From the NCBI RefSeq assembly GCF_026642255.1, contig NZ_CP113264.1:2108001-2172000 (forward strand): a DNA stretch of 64,000 nt. Direction: 5' to 3'. Origin of the DNA: Streptomonospora nanhaiensis. Lineage in GTDB: Bacteria > Actinomycetota > Actinomycetes > Streptosporangiales > Streptosporangiaceae. Below the pieces are notes generated by a model. It ran no database searches and was not told the origin of the DNA. It was given only the letters and a program-made list of their open reading frames with translations. Shown here one piece after another: positions 18,466 through 27,415 of this stretch. Position 1 is the first letter of the stretch. Each line of letters begins with the position of its first letter. The translations under genes and the position numbers were made by a program.

Positions 18466-19134
18466 GGACTTTCGTTCTCCTTCTCGGGCACCCCTCGCGC
18501 CCGGGCTGCGGGCTGGGTGCGTCGGTTGCGTTGGTCGTCGGCGGCGCCGGGCACCCCGGGACGGCCCGCCGGAGGGACGGGGCCGTGAGGGGTGCGGGAG
18601 GGCGGGCCGCGCTGCGGTTGTCAAGGCGCGGACGCGTCATCGGTGCCCCCGGCGACGGCCGCCGCGGCCGGGAGACCACGACAGGTTCGGCCGTGTTCGA
18701 GCCTATCGTCCGCGCCCCGGGATGTCGTTGCCCGACACCTCTCATTACCGAGTGGTAGCTCCGCTGGTCCGGGGGTGCGCGGGCCGTGCGCAGCGGGAGG
18801 CCCGTGCCCGGGGGACCCCGGCGCGTGGCAGGCTGGATGAGCGACGGGGCGTGTGCGACCCTTCTGTACACCCGGCGGCCCGTGTGCGATCCGCGGAGCC
18901 GGGACCAGGGCCTTTCGTTGTGAGGGGGCTGGTCCACGGTCCCCGCGAGGAAGTACTACAGTATGTCGTTGACGGGGTTTTCGCCGTTCCTGACGCTTTG
19001 TCGGTCCGCTCGGCCCCGCGTGGCGAGCAGTGTCGAAATCCCGAGAGTTGTCGAGGTATCCGCGTGTCTGAAACCGAGCCGGTACCCCCCGTGGGGACGC
19101 GAGCGAGCCGTCCGGCCGTGAGGGCGCGGCACTG
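18466..19134. other. Divergent intergenic region between tkt and ctaB
   Basis: 669 bp without a convincing gene. It must hold the promoters of tkt (leftward) and ctaB (rightward). Apart from the 17-bp motif at 18954-18970 and a 23-codon ORF ending at ctaB, I see no clear element. Longer frames here run antisense into tkt. Confidence 0.6.
18954..18970 (+). promoter_or_regulatory. Candidate operator shared with ctaA (TACTACA-GTA-TGTCGTT)
   Basis: TACTACAGTATGTCGTT is an imperfect dyad (5 of 7 arm positions) upstream of ctaB. The same arrangement, TACTACG-CTC-TGTCGTA, overlaps the ctaA start at 36531-36547. The form resembles BlaI/CopY-family operators (TACTACA...TGTAGTA), but the regulator is unknown. 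Confidence 0.5.
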
Positions 19135-19135
19135 A
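19064..19135 (+). CDS. Possible 23-residue leader ORF coupled to ctaB
   Basis: GTG at 19064 to a TGA at 19133-19135 that shares its A with the ctaB ATG (TGATG). The product would begin [10 protein letters not shown]. The stop-start overlap suggests translational coupling, useful because ctaB itself has only a weak ribosome-binding site (GTGAGGG). It may equally be chance. Confidence 0.25.
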   Translation: MSETEPVPPVGTRASRPAVRARH

Positions 19136-20100
19136 TGGCGCTCACGAACCGCGTACCGGGCACCACCCCCGACGGCCACGAACCCGGGCCCCCCCGCAGG
19201 GCCACCACGGGCGAGTACGTCAAGGCCTACGTGGCGCTCTCCAAGCCCCGCGTCATCGAACTCCTCCTCATCACCACCATCCCGGTGATGTTCGTCGCCG
19301 CCGGAGGCGTGCCACCGCTGTGGACCGCGGTCGCCACCCTCCTCTTCGGCACGATGTCTGCGGCCAGCGCGAACGCGATGAACTGCTACATCGACCGCGA
19401 CATCGACCGTGAGATGCGTCGCACCAGGCAGCGTCCCGGCGCGATGGACCTGGTGACCCCCCGGGGCGCCCTCACCTACGGGCTGGTGCTCGCGGTCGGC
19501 TCCACGGTCGGGTTCGCGCTCCTCGTGAACCTGCTGTCGGCCGCGCTGTCGGTCTTCGCGATCCTGTTCTACATCTTCGTCTACACGCTGCTCCTCAAGC
19601 GGCGCACGGCCCAGAACGTCGTCTGGGGCGGCATCGCCGGGTGCATGCCGGTGCTGATCGGCTGGGCGGCCGTCACCGACAGCCTCGACTGGGCGCCGTT
19701 CGTCCTGTTCCTGGTCGTGTTCTTCTGGACGCCGCCGCACACGTGGACGCTGGCCATGCGCTACCGGGAGGACTACGCGCAGGCCAAGGTGCCGATGCTG
19801 CCCGTGGTCGCCAGCGACCGCCGGGTCCTGCTGGAGTGCGTGCTCTACAGCTGGGCCACCGCCGTCGTGTCGGTCGTCTTCTGGCCCGTCGCCGGCACCA
19901 CCTGGTTCTACGGCGCGGTCGCCGTCGCCCTCGGCGCGCTGCTGGTGTTCCAGGCGCACCGCCTGCTCAGCCGCTCCCGGGCGGGCGTCACCGGCGCCCA
20001 GCTCAAGACGATGGGCTTCTTCCACCTGTCCAACGCCTACCTGGCGCTGCTGTTCGTGGCGGTCACCGTCGACCCGCTGATCGCGAACGCGCTGGGCTGA
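19135..20100 (+). CDS. ctaB: Protoheme IX farnesyltransferase (heme O synthase)
   Basis: 321 residues, a polytopic membrane prenyltransferase that adds a farnesyl chain to heme b to give heme O for aa3-type oxidase. The prenyl-diphosphate motif [15 protein letters not shown] (about 82-96) and the second conserved segment [19 protein letters not shown] (about 198-216) are complete, within eight or nine hydrophobic segments. The ATG at 19135 overlaps a short upstream ORF by one base. Divergent from tkt as in other actinobacteria; its pathway partner ctaA is 15 kb away beyond the MoxR/VWA operon. Followed by a strong hairpin. Confidence 0.96.
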   Translation: MALTNRVPGTTPDGHEPGPPRRATTGEYVKAYVALSKPRVIELLLITTIPVMFVAAGGVPPLWTAVATLLFGTMSAASANAMNCYIDRDIDREMRRTRQRPGAMDLVTPRGALTYGLVLAVGSTVGFALLVNLLSAALSVFAILFYIFVYTLLLKRRTAQNVVWGGIAGCMPVLIGWAAVTDSLDWAPFVLFLVVFFWTPPHTWTLAMRYREDYAQAKVPMLPVVASDRRVLLECVLYSWATAVVSVVFWPVAGTTWFYGAVAVALGALLVFQAHRLLSRSRAGVTGAQLKTMGFFHLSNAYLALLFVAVTVDPLIANALG

Positions 20101-20117
20101 CCCCCGCCGACGCACAC

Positions 20118-20148
20118 GTGGCGCCGTCCCCCCGGGGAGCGGCGCCAC
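20118..20148 (+). terminator. Terminator of ctaB
   Basis: GTGGCGCCG (20118-20126) pairs perfectly with CGGCGCCAC (20140-20148); the loop itself contains CCCCGGGG. Located 18 bp past the ctaB stop. Confidence 0.75.
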
Positions 20149-20328
20149 CGTGCTGTCCGCCGCCCGCGGCCCCGCGCGGGGGCGGGGGCCGGCTGAGGTC
20201 AGCAGGATCCGGTCGGGGCCGGTCTCGCGGGCCCCGGCCGCGGTGACCCGCGGTGCACGGGAACGCCACCCTTCGTGGCGGAGAAGGCGCCTACGGCGAC
20301 TGTGTCCCGTGTTGTCACCGGTCACCGC

Positions 20329-20340
20329 TATAACCTCACC
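20329..20340 (+). promoter_or_regulatory. Possible -10 (TATAAC) for a leaderless five-gene operon
   Basis: TATAAC at 20329-20334, 6 nt ahead of the ATG at 20341, with no ribosome-binding site between. TTGTCA at 20312 is too close (11 bp) for a standard -35. Confidence 0.45.
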
Positions 20341-21234
20341 ATGGCAACGACTTCCCCACCCCCTGCCGCCGACCCGGTCTGGACCGAGGGCCCGGACGGC
20401 TACGCGCTCGCCCTCGACGGCGCCTCCCTCGTGTGCCGCAACGCCAGGGGCCGCAGGCTCAAGACCGTCCCCAAGAAGGTGCGCGAGTCCGCCGAGGCCG
20501 AACACCTCCGCGGCGTCCTGCTCCGGCTCGAACGCCACGAGCGCGAGTGCGTCGAACGGGTCGAGTCCTGGCTCCTGGGCTCCCTCCCCGTGCCCGCCTC
20601 CGTGATCGCCCGCGTGTGGGCCGACCCCGCCTGGAGGGAGCTGCTCACCGACCTCTTCGTCGTCCCGGCCGGGGGCGGCGACGGCGGCTTCCTGCGGGGC
20701 GTGGACGACCGGGGCCGGATCGGCGTCCTCGACCTGGACGCCGAGAGCGTCTGGCTGGACGCCGACCGGGTCGTCCCGGTCCACCCCGTCCTCGTCGAGG
20801 ACCTGGAGGACGTCCGCGAGTTCGCCCTCGAACTCGGCATCACCCAGCGCCTGCCGCAGCTCACCCGCGCGATCCACCGCAAGCCCGACGCCGTCGAGGC
20901 CGGAGCCACTGCGGTCGAGGACTACTCCGGCGGGGAGTTCGACCAGCTGCGCCACGCCACCGGCCGCGCCCAGCGGTACGGGTTCACGGTCCGCGGGGGC
21001 TACGCCGTCTGCCGCGTCACGGAGCGGGGGCGCCCGGTCCAGGCCCGCTACTGGATCGGCTCCGACGCGCCCGACTACGGGACCGAGACCGGTCGGCTCC
21101 TGTGGGTCGACGACGCCGAGCGCCCCCTCCGGCTCGGCGACGTGGGACCCATCGCCTGGTCGGAGGGCATCCGCATGGCCGAGCTGATCCACGCGGGCCG
21201 CAGGAACACCGAAGAGGAGACGACGCAGTCGTGA
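20341..21234 (+). CDS. DUF4132-like protein, first gene of the MoxR/VWA operon
   Basis: 297 residues from the ATG at 20341, preceded by TATAAC and no ribosome-binding site; a GTG at 20275 is the longer alternative. The sequence resembles the C-terminal domain of DUF4132 proteins (E. coli MolR/YehI group): WRELLTDLFVV, GFLRGVDDRGRIGVLDLDAESVWLD, then VHPVLVEDLEDVREFALELGITQ...LTRAIHRKP. Soluble, with no signal peptide or catalytic motif I recognise. Its stop overlaps the next start (GTGA), so both are co-translated. DUF4132 genes often neighbour MoxR ATPase and VWA genes, as here. Biochemical role unknown; it may be a substrate- or target-recognition part of the ATPase system. Confidence 0.7.
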   Translation: MATTSPPPAADPVWTEGPDGYALALDGASLVCRNARGRRLKTVPKKVRESAEAEHLRGVLLRLERHERECVERVESWLLGSLPVPASVIARVWADPAWRELLTDLFVVPAGGGDGGFLRGVDDRGRIGVLDLDAESVWLDADRVVPVHPVLVEDLEDVREFALELGITQRLPQLTRAIHRKPDAVEAGATAVEDYSGGEFDQLRHATGRAQRYGFTVRGGYAVCRVTERGRPVQARYWIGSDAPDYGTETGRLLWVDDAERPLRLGDVGPIAWSEGIRMAELIHAGRRNTEEETTQS

Positions 21235-24200
21235 CCACCACCCCCGGCACCGGCCTCCTCGAGGCGGGCCTCGCCCCCCTGGACGCCCCGGCCGACGGCG
21301 CCGCCGACACCGTCCGCGCCCGCGCCTACACCCACCCGATGCTGGGCGGGCGCACCGTCGTGCGGCTCGTCCCCGACACCCTCGCCCCCGCCGAGGACGC
21401 GGCCCTGGACTTCCTCGGCTTCGCCGTGGAGGAGGCCTCCGAGCCCCTGGCGCTGGCCCGCCCGCGCGGCCTCGGCTACCCCGAGTGGGCGCTGGTCAAC
21501 GACCCGGAGCGCCGCGCCGAGGCGCTCGCCCTGGTCCGCCCCATGGAACGCGCGGCCCGCCTGGCCGCGAACCGCCCCGGCCCGGCCTCCGACGAGTTCG
21601 CGCGCATCGCCGAGGGCGTGCCCCTGCACCACCTGCCCTCCTACTGGGAGCAGGCGGGCCGCGCGTTCGTCGCGGCGGACAACGCGCGCACCGCCGCCGT
21701 CATGTTCGGCCGCGCCCGCGAGGCCGAACGCGTCTACAGCCTGCCCGTGGACGAGGCGACCCGCCGGGAGGCCTTCCTGGAGTTCGCCTTCGCCGGCGCA
21801 CTCACGGTCAAGGCCCTGGCCGGGCACGCCGCCGAACTCGCCGCGCGCTACGAGCCCGCCCGCGCCTACGCGGAGTTCCGCGAGCTCAGCATCCGCCGGA
21901 CCCTGGGCGGGCTCCCGCCCTGGACCGGCCTGCCCAAGCAGATCCGCTCCCTCGCCGGGGCCGCCGGGCTCGACCCGGCCGAGGAGGAGGTCGCCGTCCT
22001 GCGGGAGCTCCTGACCGTGCCCGCCACGTCCTCGGCCCCGGAGGGCTTCTGGAAGGCGGCGCGGCCGGGCCTGGTCGCCCTGGGCCGCTCCGACGAGGAC
22101 GCCGCCCGCGCCCTGCTCGGCCTCTTCGTCTCCGGCGGGGCCGCGTTCCAGCAGTGGTGGCTGCAGATGCTCGACGACGCCGGGGCCGTCGACCTCCTCG
22201 CCGACCCGGCCCGGCCGGTCCCCGGAGGCGCCGCGGCCTGGTTCTCCCGGATGGTCTCCCACTGCCGGGGCTGGCGGCGGAGCGTGCCGGACCGCCTCCT
22301 GGAACTGGTGCCGCGCCTCGCCGACCGCCTCCGTGCCGACGGCGACCCGGTCGGCCTCGGAGGGCGCGGCAGCCGGTTCCGCGGCGAGGTCTCCCCGGTG
22401 CTGCTCGACATGTGCCTCGAACTGGGCGTGCCCGTGCTCCCGCCGGGGGAGGCCGCCCTGGACCTGGAGTCCTGGGTGTCCGACCGGAGCGGAGCCCCCC
22501 GGCGCGACCTCGCCCACGTGCGGGCCGACCCCGTGTGGGAACCCGTGCTCGCCGCCTCCGCCACCGGGTACGGCCGGCGCCACAGCCGGGTCCTGGACGA
22601 GCTGCTGCCCTACGAGTACCTGCACCCCTACGTGGACCGGCGGCTCGGAGAGCTGGTCGGCGCCATGGGCGGGACGGCCCTGGCCCAGCTCGGCCTCCAC
22701 CTGCAGCAGCTCAGGTCCGAGGTCGGGGGCGACGCCTTCCGGGCCTTCCCCGACCGCCTCGCCCAGCTGGAGTCCGTCGACGTCGCCGGGGCGCTCGCCG
22801 TGACCCTGCGCGCCGGGATCGTCGGCGAGTACGCCTGGGAGGCGCTGGAGGAGGCCGCCAGGGAGCTCGGCGCGACCGGCACCGGCAAGGGTCCCGGGAT
22901 CACCGGCACCGCCAGCTGGCCCGTCCTCACCCTGGCCTCCGCCGCCAAGGTGATCGCGGTCGGGCCGCGCGGCCGGGTCGCCGAGCACGTGCCCCGCCTG
23001 CCGGCCGGGGCCGGGGACGTCCGGGCCGTGTACGCCGACGGGGCCTTCCTCGTCGTCTACCGGGCCGACCGCGAGAACCGCGGCTACTGGACCACCGACC
23101 CCGACACCGTGCTCGCGTTCTCCGGCTACGACTCCGCCGTGTACTCCTGGGGGTCGCGCGGCGGGAGCCCGGGGGCCGCCCAGCTCACCGCGGACGGCGC
23201 CCGCATGGGCGGCCACCGCGCCGTCCGGGCCGGCGACGACCCCGGCAAGGCCGACCGCCACGTGCTCGGCGACGGCCGCACCCACTGGGTGCTGGACCGC
23301 GGCCGGCTGCACGAGACGGACCCCGCCACCGGGGACCGGGGCCGCAGGAGCCTGCCCGCCTTCCTGGAGGAGCAGCCCCTCGCCGAGGGGGAGCGGCTGC
23401 TCCTGCACGCCTGCACGCTGGGCCCCCTGGACGAGCCCACGGAGGGATCCCCCCTCGGAGGGGCCCACGGGGTCGCCGGGTTCGCGGTCGTCGGGCTCGG
23501 CCGCCGCGCGGGACACACCGCGTTCCGGATCACCGCCCCCGACGGGCGCTCCGCCGAGGTGCGCGTCCCGGACGGGAGGGGGCGCCACTCCTACGCCTCC
23601 GCCGCCCCGGCCGCCCTCTTCACCGCCCCGGGCGGCGCCACCCACGCACTCAGCGGCGCCGGGGGCGCCACCCTCCTGGCGGCGGACGGCTCCGGGCAGA
23701 TCTGGAGCTGCCACACGGGCACCGCCTGCGAGTGCACCGCCAAGTGGGGCGTCCCCTACCTCCCCGAACCCGTGTTCTGGCACTTCATGACGGCGAGGGA
23801 CCCCCGCTCGTCCGCCCTCCTGCGCCGCGTGTCCGCCGCCGACCTGGGCCCGCTGCTGGACGCGGCCGGGACGGAGCGGCGCGCCAACAGGACGGCGGAC
23901 ATCGAGCTCACCCCGAAGGCGGCCGGGGCACTGCTCTCCGCGGACGGGGCCGCCCCCGACGAGAGCCTGGTCCGGAACGTCACCGGGTTCGCGTACTCGG
24001 CCGCCGGGCTCCGGGCGGAGCTGGGCGACTACCTCGCCGGGATCCGCCGGACCGTGGAGAGCGTGCCGGGGAGGCCCGAGTCGGAGCCCCTGGCCCGCGG
24101 CCTGTACCGCTTCCTCCCCGCCCTGGGCAGGGACGACCACGACGCCAGGGCCCACCTGGAGGCCACCTCCCGGTTCCTGCGGGGGGAGGCCGACGCGGGG

Positions 24201-26084
24201 GAGCTCGCGGACCGGCCCCGCACCAGCGCGGACTGGAGCCTCCTCCTCGGCCGGATCGGCGCCCTGGCCTGGCAGTCCGCCCTGCCCGCCGTCGGCGAGG
24301 ACGAACGGTCAGCCCTGCTGGACTTCCTGCGGAGGTGGTCGGGGACCCTCTTCGCCGACCGCGCCGCGACCGTGGAGACGGGGAAGGTCGTCGGCGGGGA
24401 GGAGTTCACGCCCCTGGCGGGGGAGGGGATCCGCCGCACCGACACGGGGGCCCGTTCCAGCGTCCCCGGCGCGGAAAACCGCTCCGAGCGCGGCACCGTG
24501 CACACCTTCGTGGAGGCCCGCACGGGCGGAACCCCGCCCGAGGAGTCCCCCGGGGCCGGGTACGAGCGCCGCCGGGCCGACCTGGCCTGGGGCGACGCCG
24601 ACCAGCTCACCGCGTTCACCGCCGCCGTCGCCGAGCGGGGCCCGATCCCCTGGGACCCCGGCGCCGCCGAGGCCCTGGCCGGGGACACCGGGCTGATCCC
24701 GGAGGCCGCGGAACTGCTGCTGCGCGCCCCGTGGAGGGTCGGCGCGGGCGCGGTTCCCGACCTGGACCGGCGCGAGCTGGGACTGTCGGCGGTCGGCGCC
24801 CGGTTCGCCGCGGAGGAGTTCGCCGGCGTCACCGTGCAGGACGTGCTCGACCTGTACCGCGAGGCCCTGCCCGGAACCCCGGAGGGCATCGCCGCCCTGT
24901 GGGAGCCGGGAGGCGTGTCCGGGGTCGCCGAACGCGTCGCCCGGGCGTGGAACGCCCGCTTCGGACGCCGGTTCGCCCTGCCGGAGTCCACCCTGACGGC
25001 GTTCGGGGCGTCGGGGCTGGACCGGGTCGGACTCCAGCGGCTGCGCCTCCTCGCCGACCACACGGGAGAGCCGGCCCTGAACCGCGACGTCGTCTCACGG
25101 CTCCGGCTGTCCAAGAGCCACTACCACGACTACACGGAACTCCTCCACACCACGGTGGAGGCGGGGCGGCTGACCGCCGTCCTCGTCGACCTCGCCCACC
25201 TCGTCCCGTGGGCCTGCAACGAGCTCCCCGCGGGGGACCCGGTGCGCGAGGGCGTCCCCGCCGCCCTGACCGCGGTCCGGGAGCTGCTGGGCGCCCCCGG
25301 GCTGCTGCTCGGCGTCGGGGCGATGTGGGTCACCGACGCCCGGCGGCGCCTGGAGGAGGTGGGGGGCGAACCCTACCGGGACCCCGCGGGCGGCACCCCG
25401 TTCGCGGAGAGCGCCGACAACGGCGTGGCCGTGCTGACGGCCGGCGGCCGCGGAGTGCTGCAGGTGTGGTTCCGCCCGTCCGGGCTGGGCCGGGACGTCC
25501 GTTCGCGGGTGCTGCGGAGCGTGGTGGTCGACGGCTCGAGCTACATCGGGCAGGGGGTCCTCGCGGAGGTCGAACTCCTGCTCGGCGAGGGTTTCACCTC
25601 CCTGGCCGAGCGGGTCTCCTCCGGGAAGCTGCCCGAGGGCGCCCGGGAGCACGACCCGGCCGCCTCGGCCCCCGGGGTCCTGGAGGAGGCCCGCGCCGAA
25701 CTCGGGCTCTCGCCGGACGCCGCCCGCCTGTACCTCCAGCTGCTGACGCTGCTCGAACCCACCGACCGCAGGATCCGCGCGGTCAACGGGTGGACCCCCG
25801 CACGCCACAAGAAGGTCCAGGCCGAGCTGGCGGCGACGGACCTCGTGCTGACCGCCAAGCGCTCCCGGTCGGGGCGCTCGGTGTTCGTCCCCGGCCCCTG
25901 GACCGACGCCAAGGCGCCCAACCTGCCGTACGAGGCGTGGAAGCTGCCGCTGTACGACCTGGGCGCGCGGAGGAACCGCCTGCCCTCCGGCCGACAGGTG
26001 AGGTTCCACGCCGCCCGCCCCCTGCCGGACCTCTTCGCCGAGGCATGGGGACGCTTCCGCGACGGGGACCGGCCCGGCCGGTAG
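21231..26084 (+). CDS. Very large conserved protein of the MoxR/VWA operon, function unknown
   Basis: 1617 residues from the GTG at 21231, which overlaps the previous stop; longer frames upstream lie inside the preceding gene. I recognise it only as a protein found beside MoxR/VWA/SWIM genes in actinomycetes, some annotated merely as DNA-binding. Residues 1-450 are Ala/Leu-rich and helical, including a GHAAELAARYEPARAYAEFRE-type repeat-like segment. The middle (about 550-850) has strand-rich WTTDPDTVLAFSGY and THWVLDRG stretches like a beta-propeller. C827, H828, C833 and C835 form a tight cluster (SCHTGTACEC) that could bind metal. The C-terminal 250 residues include LEPTDRRIRAVNGWTPARHKK and a KAPNLPYEAWKLPLY box. 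No membrane segments. Possibly a scaffold or target recogniser. Confidence 0.6.
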   Translation: MTTTPGTGLLEAGLAPLDAPADGAADTVRARAYTHPMLGGRTVVRLVPDTLAPAEDAALDFLGFAVEEASEPLALARPRGLGYPEWALVNDPERRAEALALVRPMERAARLAANRPGPASDEFARIAEGVPLHHLPSYWEQAGRAFVAADNARTAAVMFGRAREAERVYSLPVDEATRREAFLEFAFAGALTVKALAGHAAELAARYEPARAYAEFRELSIRRTLGGLPPWTGLPKQIRSLAGAAGLDPAEEEVAVLRELLTVPATSSAPEGFWKAARPGLVALGRSDEDAARALLGLFVSGGAAFQQWWLQMLDDAGAVDLLADPARPVPGGAAAWFSRMVSHCRGWRRSVPDRLLELVPRLADRLRADGDPVGLGGRGSRFRGEVSPVLLDMCLELGVPVLPPGEAALDLESWVSDRSGAPRRDLAHVRADPVWEPVLAASATGYGRRHSRVLDELLPYEYLHPYVDRRLGELVGAMGGTALAQLGLHLQQLRSEVGGDAFRAFPDRLAQLESVDVAGALAVTLRAGIVGEYAWEALEEAARELGATGTGKGPGITGTASWPVLTLASAAKVIAVGPRGRVAEHVPRLPAGAGDVRAVYADGAFLVVYRADRENRGYWTTDPDTVLAFSGYDSAVYSWGSRGGSPGAAQLTADGARMGGHRAVRAGDDPGKADRHVLGDGRTHWVLDRGRLHETDPATGDRGRRSLPAFLEEQPLAEGERLLLHACTLGPLDEPTEGSPLGGAHGVAGFAVVGLGRRAGHTAFRITAPDGRSAEVRVPDGRGRHSYASAAPAALFTAPGGATHALSGAGGATLLAADGSGQIWSCHTGTACECTAKWGVPYLPEPVFWHFMTARDPRSSALLRRVSAADLGPLLDAAGTERRANRTADIELTPKAAGALLSADGAAPDESLVRNVTGFAYSAAGLRAELGDYLAGIRRTVESVPGRPESEPLARGLYRFLPALGRDDHDARAHLEATSRFLRGEADAGELADRPRTSADWSLLLGRIGALAWQSALPAVGEDERSALLDFLRRWSGTLFADRAATVETGKVVGGEEFTPLAGEGIRRTDTGARSSVPGAENRSERGTVHTFVEARTGGTPPEESPGAGYERRRADLAWGDADQLTAFTAAVAERGPIPWDPGAAEALAGDTGLIPEAAELLLRAPWRVGAGAVPDLDRRELGLSAVGARFAAEEFAGVTVQDVLDLYREALPGTPEGIAALWEPGGVSGVAERVARAWNARFGRRFALPESTLTAFGASGLDRVGLQRLRLLADHTGEPALNRDVVSRLRLSKSHYHDYTELLHTTVEAGRLTAVLVDLAHLVPWACNELPAGDPVREGVPAALTAVRELLGAPGLLLGVGAMWVTDARRRLEEVGGEPYRDPAGGTPFAESADNGVAVLTAGGRGVLQVWFRPSGLGRDVRSRVLRSVVVDGSSYIGQGVLAEVELLLGEGFTSLAERVSSGKLPEGAREHDPAASAPGVLEEARAELGLSPDAARLYLQLLTLLEPTDRRIRAVNGWTPARHKKVQAELAATDLVLTAKRSRSGRSVFVPGPWTDAKAPNLPYEAWKLPLYDLGARRNRLPSGRQVRFHAARPLPDLFAEAWGRFRDGDRPGR

Positions 26085-26267
26085 CCCGCCGGTCCGCGGC
26101 CGCGCCCCCGGGCACGGACGCGGACCGGGACCCGTTCCCCGCCGGCTCCGCACCGCCGGAGCCGGCCGGGGCGCCCCTCGGGGCCGCCGCGGGCGCCCTC
26201 CGCGCCGCGCGGACCGGCCCCGCCCGCCCCCGCCAGACCCGACCAGAACCCACCCCGAGGAGAAGCG

Positions 26268-27410
26268 GTGCCAGAAACCGCGCCCGACGTCCAGATCGAG
26301 CCCGCCGAACTCCGGTACGCCGGGGAACTCGCCTTCCTCGCCGCCCACGACCCCGGGCCGCGCCCGCCCGGCTGGCGGCTCACCCCCCGCGCCGTCGTGA
26401 CCTTCGTCGTCGGCAGCGGCGGCGCCGCGCTGCGGCTGCCCGCCCCCGTCGACGGGCTCCCGTCGAGCATGGAGATCCCCGCCAAGTTCGTCGGTGAGCG
26501 GGGGCTCGTCGAGCGCTGCGTCGTCACCCTCGCGGGCGAACGCGGCCTGCTGCTCGTCGGCGAACCGGGCACCGCCAAGTCGCTCCTGTCCGAACTCCTC
26601 GCCGCCGCCGTCAGCGGAACCGGCTCGCTCACCGTGCAGGGGACCGCGGGAACCACCGAGGAACACCTGCGCTACGGCTGGAACTACGCGCTCCTGCTCG
26701 CCAAGGGCCCCACCGTCGACGCCCTCGCGCCCTCCCCGGTGCTCACGGCGCTGCGGACGGGCCGCGTCGTCCGGGTCGAGGAGGTCACCCGCTGCCTGCC
26801 CGAGGTCCAGGACTCCCTGGTCTCGCTGCTCTCCGACCGGCGGATGGCCGTCCCCGAGCTCACCGACGACGGCCAGTTCCTGGCGCGGCCCGGCTTCAAC
26901 GTGATCGCCACCGCCAACCTGCGCGACCGGGGCGTGTCCGAGATGAGCGCCGCGCTCAAGCGCCGCTTCAACTTCGAGGTGGTCCCGCCCATCGCCGACC
27001 TGGAGGCCGAGGTGGACCTCGTGCGCCGCCAGGCGGGCACGGCGCTGGCCCGCCACGGCCACGAGCTCCCCGTGGACGACGCCGTGCTCGAAGCGCTGGT
27101 CACCGCCTTCCGGGACCTGCGCTCCGGAGCCTCCGTCGAGGGCTGGCCCGTGGAGCGGCCCACCACCGTCATGAGCACCGCCGAGGCGGTGGGCGTCACC
27201 ACCTCCCTCGGTCTGCAGACCGCCTACCTGGGGGCGGCCGACCCCCTCGCCCTCGTCCCCGGCTACCTGCTGGGAGCGGTCCGCAAGGACGACCCCGACG
27301 ACCAGGGGCGCCTGCTCGCCTACTGGGACTCCGCCATCCGCCACCGGGCGGAGAACGGGGCCCGGCTGTGGAAGCGCCTGTACGAGCTGCGCCACGTCGT
27401 GGGGGAGTGA
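26268..27410 (+). CDS. MoxR-family AAA+ ATPase
   Basis: 380 residues from the GTG at 26268 (GAGGAGAAG just upstream). Walker A is GEPGTAKS (residues 98-105). The Walker B region reads VVRVEEV near residue 171, with Glu where most AAA proteins have Asp-Glu. Sensor 1 is NVIATANLRDRG, followed by the helix MSAALKRRFNF with arginine-finger candidates, and a lid domain with TVMSTAEAVGV. MoxR ATPases work with VWA-domain proteins as chaperone-like machines that insert metals or remodel complexes. Here the VWA partner is encoded 5 bp downstream, so the two should act together. Closest in arrangement to E. coli YehL. Confidence 0.88.
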   Translation: MPETAPDVQIEPAELRYAGELAFLAAHDPGPRPPGWRLTPRAVVTFVVGSGGAALRLPAPVDGLPSSMEIPAKFVGERGLVERCVVTLAGERGLLLVGEPGTAKSLLSELLAAAVSGTGSLTVQGTAGTTEEHLRYGWNYALLLAKGPTVDALAPSPVLTALRTGRVVRVEEVTRCLPEVQDSLVSLLSDRRMAVPELTDDGQFLARPGFNVIATANLRDRGVSEMSAALKRRFNFEVVPPIADLEAEVDLVRRQAGTALARHGHELPVDDAVLEALVTAFRDLRSGASVEGWPVERPTTVMSTAEAVGVTTSLGLQTAYLGAADPLALVPGYLLGAVRKDDPDDQGRLLAYWDSAIRHRAENGARLWKRLYELRHVVGE

Positions 27411-27415
27411 GCCGC

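Noticed and set aside
13435..18588. A 1717-codon open frame on the plus strand
   Set aside because: Antisense to zwf, tal and tkt, which have complete motifs; the composition is that of a shadow frame.
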